A stretch of DNA of 64,000 nt from contig NC_087167.1 in assembly GCF_035594125.1 (NCBI RefSeq), forward strand, positions 2,038,501-2,102,500. Reading direction: 5' to 3'. The notes beneath the pieces are model-generated. The model did no database searches, was not told the origin of the DNA, and was given only the letters and a program-made list of their open reading frames with translations. This document shows, piece by piece, positions 58,553 to 64,000 of this stretch (position 1 is the stretch's first letter; each line of letters starts with the position of its first letter). The DNA is from Scylla paramamosain (lineage: Eukaryota > Arthropoda > Malacostraca > Decapoda > Portunidae). Made by a program: the position numbers and the translations under genes.

Positions 58553-58602
58553 TTCATGGGGCCTGAGGGGAAGCCTGTTCTGCGGCTGCGTCGTAGATGT
58601 AG
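58553..58602 (+). CDS. Candidate 50-nt coding exon of unknown gene
   Basis: A GC-rich 50-nt block sits in AT-rich DNA between a strong acceptor (TTGTTCCCCCTACAG, ends 58552) and donor GTAATT (58603). Two frames are open. One reads FMGPEGKPVLRLRRRC, the other SWGLRGSLFCGCVVDV. The first looks more like a real protein segment, but I cannot assign it. No partner exons were found within the window. It may instead be part of a repeat. Confidence 0.28.
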
Positions 58603-58906
58603 GTAATTCCCACTAAAAAAATATAAAAAAAATAAAAAAAATAAAGGAAAAAATAGATGCAACAAAGAAGTGCCGCTGTTCGTCATGTTGTTAACAGATT
58701 GACGCTGCGCTGAAAATGTGTTGACTAATAGTTTGCTAATGAGATCTGTGAATCAGTAGTTTTTTTTTTTTTCTTCTTTTTGGTCCACTGAATAAAGGGT
58801 AAAAAAAGAATCTTTCCATTTACAATGCACAACACATTCCGTTTCATGAATGCTTCAGTATTCGAGTATGTGTTTGGAATGTAGAGTCATTGATTGTATA
58901 CATTTT

Positions 58907-59551
58907 TTACATAGCCGTATTGACTATAGAGGTGATACTGTAGAGTGTGCGTGTGTAAGAGTGCCTCTGACGGGATGATGGAGGCAGATGCTGTTTGGGC
59001 AACGCTGGAGAGAGCCAGTAGTATAGATATAGTATAAAGGCTTCGTGCACTAGTTTTCCTCTTGCCAGATGACCCAGTGTTCTCCTTTCCCTTTTATATA
59101 TACAGGATACAGTTCCCTTTAGTATTATTTGATTCATTCTATTCAGTATGACCATTAGGTTATTATCAGCATTTTTATCTAGCTTTGGTGACAGCATATA
59201 ATTACTTCTCGGTGATGTATTGCCTTGCTCTCTAAGATTCGTAGTAGTTGAACACCCTGGGTTCATAGTGGCCGTAACGGGATGCATCAAGCCGCTCTGC
59301 AACGCTCCTCCGCCCCCTGCCGTCGGCCAAGATGAAGTGGCCAGCCCCGGCACGCCACCACGACTTGTATTGAGGTCAGCGGGTGGAGCACCGCCACTTT
59401 GTACGGAACCTTGAGGGTCCCTTACTCTACAGCCTTGTCTTCTTCTACTTTTCTTTACATGAAAGGGTGTTGGATAAAGGATAATAAACGGAGAGATTTG
59501 GAAATTATTCAGCTTATTGTCGCATAGAAAGGAATGTATAGAAAATGACAA
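58907..59551 (-). CDS. Unassigned 214-codon open frame, possible exon
   Basis: This is the longest non-repetitive open frame in the window. Its middle (about 59220-59440) is GC-rich and encodes glycine/proline/serine/threonine-rich sequence such as GGAPPADLNTSRGGVPGL, resembling disordered parts of arthropod regulatory proteins. The flanks are AT-rich and look noncoding. No clear acceptor or donor marks an exon, and no domain is recognised. It could be a real exon inside a chance-extended frame, or chance alone. Confidence 0.22.
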   Translation of the reverse strand: MSFSIHSFLCDNKLNNFQISPFIILYPTPFHVKKSRRRQGCRVRDPQGSVQSGGAPPADLNTSRGGVPGLATSSWPTAGGGGALQSGLMHPVTATMNPGCSTTTNLREQGNTSPRSNYMLSPKLDKNADNNLMVILNRMNQIILKGTVSCIYKRERRTLGHLARGKLVHEAFILYLYYWLSPALPKQHLPPSSRQRHSYTRTLYSITSIVNTAM

Positions 59552-62079
59552 ATTCCGTATCCTTCCTGAATTTTTTTCGATAATCCTCTTCAGATCAAGT
59601 TCACATTACAGGAAGACTCTGAAACGGAGCAAGGCAGAGCATCTTAAATACATTTCCCTAATAGCATTCTACATGCTGGTATGTCGGCATGTAGAAGCGT
59701 AGCCCGGCATTAAGGTGTGGAGGAGTTTCGGGGAAGGACCCAGCGGTGTGATGGTTTTCCCAAAGACGCTTCTACGCTGAGGTGTCTCCCACCCACCTTT
59801 CTTTGTCAGGACTGAATACTTAGCTATACCGCGGCTAATGTTTCACTCAGTTGTCATGATAAGTCCAGTTTGCTCTATAATAAGAGAACGAAAACGCATT
59901 ATCATCTTGCACATCATGTACAGAAAACTGAAAATTTAACGCTTTCAGTTAAGCAGACTGGAGATGGGTACTGTATGCAAAGGATAAGGAGAGTCCCTTC
60001 CCCCCACCCGGCAAGTTAGGTAACTACATGTCTAGCGTTGAGGGAGTGGCGGGTAGAGAGCCAGTGTTCGAGGCCTTGCTTAAGTGGGTTACCTTGTCCA
60101 CATTTGTGAGTTATTTTGCGTCGAGGCACTTCCCTACATCGGTATGCATGATGTTCATGATACTACTAATTGGTGCAAGCTTGAAACTACGTTTGATTAA
60201 GAACATAAGAACATAAGAAAAGGTGCAAGAAGACAGTAAACTTACTCGTGACGCTTCCTGTTATACTCGTATGTGCGTGAATAGAAACCAAAGATATGCA
60301 GAATAAAAATGTATGAACGAAGAAAATGAATCACTCTTTTTCATTCACCCATAAGGCATCCAACAAATTCGTTAATGGTCAATGAAATACCAGAGCAGAA
60401 ATGCAAATGTGTGTCGTGCCATTGTCTGACGTCCTTTTGTGTTACCCTCCAACTTGTGGCTCGGAGATCGTGGCTGCCAACGACTTAAAGAACTGTCAAG
60501 TGTGACGCAGCGGGGCAGGAAGGAGGGCATCCGGGAAGGGAGGCGAGTGGGAGTGGGAAGCCATAATAGGTAAGGCGCGGTCCGGGTAATGAGTTGAAAG
60601 GGGTATGTGTAGGGGTGAAAGACTTGCCCATCTCTCCGCTAAGTGCTTGGCCCACCGCCAGGAAGGATAATAAGAAAAGTTTGAAATAGGCATCGTTGTA
60701 TGTTGTATGTTACATGTTCTTGTAGCATGGGGCTTGCATTGGAATTAAGAAGGCTGACCACTTAGTTAAAACTGTCAAGTATCTGTACTGTAACTATATT
60801 TTTATCCATTAAGATTATCTGGGCTGGAGCAGTCGGTACACAGCTCACCCAGTCGTTCATCCTTCTTACAAGTTGGTTGATAAATGAGCACCTGGGAAAG
60901 CTTCGGTAAGGTAAGCTGCGGAAACTCATATCTTACTTTGGCGCTGTGTCCCGGATGGAGGGATATCGCCCACCGCAGGATCATAGCCCAATGTGACGGT
61001 GAATGCCGAGGTCGCGTGCAGGTATAACGTACGTGCAGCCAACTTTACCTCATTAGCAGTCATAGATATGAAGATTTAAAACTGTGTCCAATACCTGCAA
61101 TTTTTCTCCAGCGCACGGTACAAAAGGCATTGGTTGTAAGTGAAACAGAGCCGCCATAATTCTTTCATGGCGGTAATTATTGGAGAAGTAATTATGTTTT
61201 GCATAAGTGATTAATTTCTGTTTTCGTTACTGGGTGTCTTCAATTTTAAACACGTGACTTCTAAATGTATAGTGTGGGCTAATTGAGCCAAACGAATAGG
61301 GGCAAAGGGGAAGACAAACGACGGTAACTGAAGTACATGTGTGGGGAGTGTGTGGGAGGGGGGGAGGGAGAGAGATTTTTTGTGGGCTAGTTGACCATCA
61401 AATTATACTAGCTCTGCCCAGTGTAAAGGTTGCCGTCGCAGCCGTGCCCTTCTCACCCGACCAAGGACGAAGTGAAATCGATCATCATTCCTGGAGAGTC
61501 ATGTAAGATGCGTTTCTCTATGTTATCCTTACCATATTCGGGAACAGTCCTGAACAAGAGTAACATAGGATGAAGAAAAAAATGGGAGAAACGTCATGTT
61601 GGTTTTCTGTATACCACGAAAGAGAGAGAAAAGCTGAAAATTTCAATGCATTATTATACAAAAAGTCACGGCCTATGTTATAGGACGGAATCGATTACGT
61701 ATGCGTTAAATAAGGACTGCTACATATGGGTCTGCTAGGATGACACGTCGCCTTGAGCTCTAAGATCTTGAATTTAAGTCAAGTCGTCATTTTCCGACTT
61801 TATCACTTTAAGGAAGCTCCTGGCGTCACACAGCAGGCTGCTTGTACTTCCTGGATCTGAAAGATACTCCAACTTGCCTTTGCCCGCAGGCTGCAACGCG
61901 CTCCACTTTTTGCTTCCTTGGTCACCACTTGCTAATCTACCAAATTTCAGCACGAAGGGTGGATCCACCCTGCCAAGTGCCGCAGGACCCGCCATGGCTT
62001 TTCCATGAAACATTCCGAAACGATATGGTCAAAAGTTAGATTGTTCCCAATTTTAAAATATTACCCATATCATGTATAG

Positions 62080-62114
<35 letters not shown>

Positions 62115-63770
62115 CTTAGTTGATCAGTCAAGTTTCAGATAAAATCTTTCACATAATACCTAATTAGCATAACCTGCGTTACGGCGACGTGTTTACAGCA
62201 CCACAGTGGGAAGAGGAAACACAAATGGACCTTCAGTAACCAAGTGCTACGAAAAAGAAGACGAAGACCTTAGGAGAATTGCTCACGTGACCGTCCACGA
62301 ACGTAACTGAACATATATTTCCCTTCATTAAAATATCCATTTATCCTCATGGCCCATTTTGACAAGAAATACGAGCATAATACTCGTATGTATTTTCTCA
62401 TTCTGCTTCACATTTAATTATCATAATTCACACGCCACAAGTCAATCTCAACCACCGTTAGGTAGCTGTGTAAGGTTCCTTGGAAGGAATGTTTGCATGT
62501 TAACGACATCACACAGCAATAATTATAGTGTTCGTATCCTAACCTGTTTTGTATCGACCGAGCATTGCCTCGACTCACAACCCCCCTCGATGCAGCAGGT
62601 GCACCCTTTGGAATGCTGGAGTTTTATTATAATCATTTTACATATCCTGGACAATCGCGCAACATATCTATTTTCCTTCAAGCATCTCCCTTTATTCTAG
62701 GTAACGCGCAGTTGTACTAACACAAGCAGATAAAAGATCAAAACCATATACATGTCAGACGGACGGCTGGATCTCTCTTTTGTGCAGCCTCAGCGATAGC
62801 AAGGGACTCGTGCAAGAATGAGGCTGAGAAAGACAACACGAAGGGAAGACAGAGGAGCGGCTGGGAATGGGAAGAAAGGCCGGTTGATGATGCAAGAAGG
62901 GAATGGAGGTAGGAAGGAGGTTGCAAGGGCGAAGCGAGGTGGAGAGATGACAGGGAGGACAAGAGGTCAGACAGCAAGCACGGAGGAACAGAGAAACAGT
63001 GGAGAGAGACCGAGGAAGGATGATGCAGTACCATGTCGCCCGTTTCACAAATCGTATTTCAGAGCAACAATGGTCCTAAGCAGGTCACAAGGCAGCAAGT
63101 GTCGCCAGTTTAAAGGTATTAGGTCGTCACCCTCCATGGGCAATGAGGTCTGTCAGTGCAGAGAGGGAAGCTGCGACGGCAACTGAAGATGAGGCACCGG
63201 GAACGCTGAAGACAAGGAACTCCAGTCATCGGTATCTTCTCTTCTCATGCAATCTTTGGTGAGAGAAAATAAATGTGCTCCGTTGATATATGCAAAATTA
63301 TGTATGGACTACATGAAGACAAACAGTAATAATGGAGGCTGTAGTAGGAAAAGCAACAATATTAAAATCAGCACTACACTGACTAACTGTGCTTTATTTT
63401 TTTCTTCCTTGTTTGTCTCTTTTTTTCATTTTTTTTTTCTTTAGAAACAACAGCTTAAGTAGTCCTTCCCTTCCAGACTTGCTTTTTTCTTTCCTTGCTC
63501 AGTCATTATAAAAAAGAATTAATTGATTCCTATTGAGAACTGGAATTAGTAATATATATTATACATACAATTCTCTGATCAATTTTTAAAACAAGCTAAC
63601 ATGGAGTTTCTTACAGCATGATAAATAAAAGAAGTGGAAATTACGTGACGTAGCACAACTGCGAGTCGCGAAGGAGCCTGCCTACTTTATTACTCTTTAA
63701 TCTCTGTCTTTCTCATAATGATTTTTATTTTTATAGACGGTGCTGCAGGTTCTCATCCCAAAAGAGAATA
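59552..63770. other. Intergenic stretch at the right end
   Basis: No gene is supported. The minus-strand frame at 61774-62013 (79 codons, e.g. GRVDPPFVLKFGRLASGD) has a protein-like composition but no domain I recognise and no splice context. A short GT array lies at 62082-62111. The rest is AT-rich or purine-rich. Confidence 0.5.
60196..60275 (+). repeat. Second fragment of the AAGAACATA interspersed repeat
   Basis: TTAAGAACATAAGAACATAA followed by GAAAAGGTGCAAGAAGACAG matches the opening of the copy at 2735 and looks like a short, truncated copy. The end is approximate. Confidence 0.45.
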
Positions 63771-63773
63771 CCC

Positions 63774-63828
63774 GTGTGTGTGTGTGTGTGTGTGTGCGTG
63801 TTTCCTCATCCTCCATTTTAAAGTTCCT

Positions 63829-63881
<53 letters not shown>
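63774..63881. repeat. GT and CA arrays in inverted arrangement
   Basis: A GT array (63774-63800) and, about 30 bp later, a CA array (63830-63880). The two arms are complementary. Confidence 0.95.
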
Positions 63882-63882
<1 letters not shown>

Positions 63883-64000
63883 CCCAGTGAGTCTCCGCAG
63901 CTTTCACCACAACCAGTTCACATTCCTTCAACTCAAGGTATCAGCACCACGTTGTCGTCCTATCCGCCACGGCCTTCCACTCCATCTAGACTAACCTTTT

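Noticed and set aside
61774..62013. 79-codon minus-strand frame with protein-like composition
   Set aside because: No domain, splice signal or neighbouring exon supports it; kept only as a note in the regional entry.

Overview
The window looks like nuclear DNA of an arthropod, most likely a decapod crustacean. Four things suggest this: very dense and very long dinucleotide microsatellites (CT/GA, GT/CA, TA); a 5'-truncated non-LTR retrotransposon of a type common in crab genomes; a tRNA-like SINE; and spliced animal genes with GT-AG introns. The organism assignment is inference. Most long open frames in the window are translations of microsatellites and are not genes.

Left part (about 9.3-19.9 kb, + strand): the 3' half of a complexin gene, a synaptic SNARE regulator. 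I can place a 133-nt exon, a 54-nt exon, two alternative 24-nt exons of equal length and phase, and a terminal exon ending in a CaaX box (CVLQ). All junctions carry GT-AG signals and agree in phase. The 5' exons, for the N-terminal region and most of the central helix, were not found and probably lie beyond position 1. The introns carry CA and GT arrays and a SINE.

Middle part (about 27.0-30.7 kb, + strand): two tandem, divergent two-exon genes for small BRI3/LITAF-like membrane proteins of 98 and 76 residues. Each has a proline-rich or basic N-terminus, a CPxC knuckle, one hydrophobic segment and a second CxxC. The phase-0 intron falls at the same place in both, directly after the first CxxC plus one lysine. 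A 79-bp tandem duplication in front of the first gene copies its splice acceptor and start codon.

Right part (about 57.0-58.1 kb, + strand): a dead non-LTR reverse transcriptase fragment with two frameshifts and YAED in place of the usual YADD. Weak gene candidates elsewhere are a 50-nt exon-like block at 58.55 kb, a 214-codon open frame on the minus strand at 58.9-59.6 kb and a bidirectional open segment at 39.1 kb. The rest is AT-rich intronic or intergenic DNA with microsatellites, small tandem duplications and decayed repeats. I found no CRISPR array, rRNA, intact tRNA or prokaryotic-type operon.
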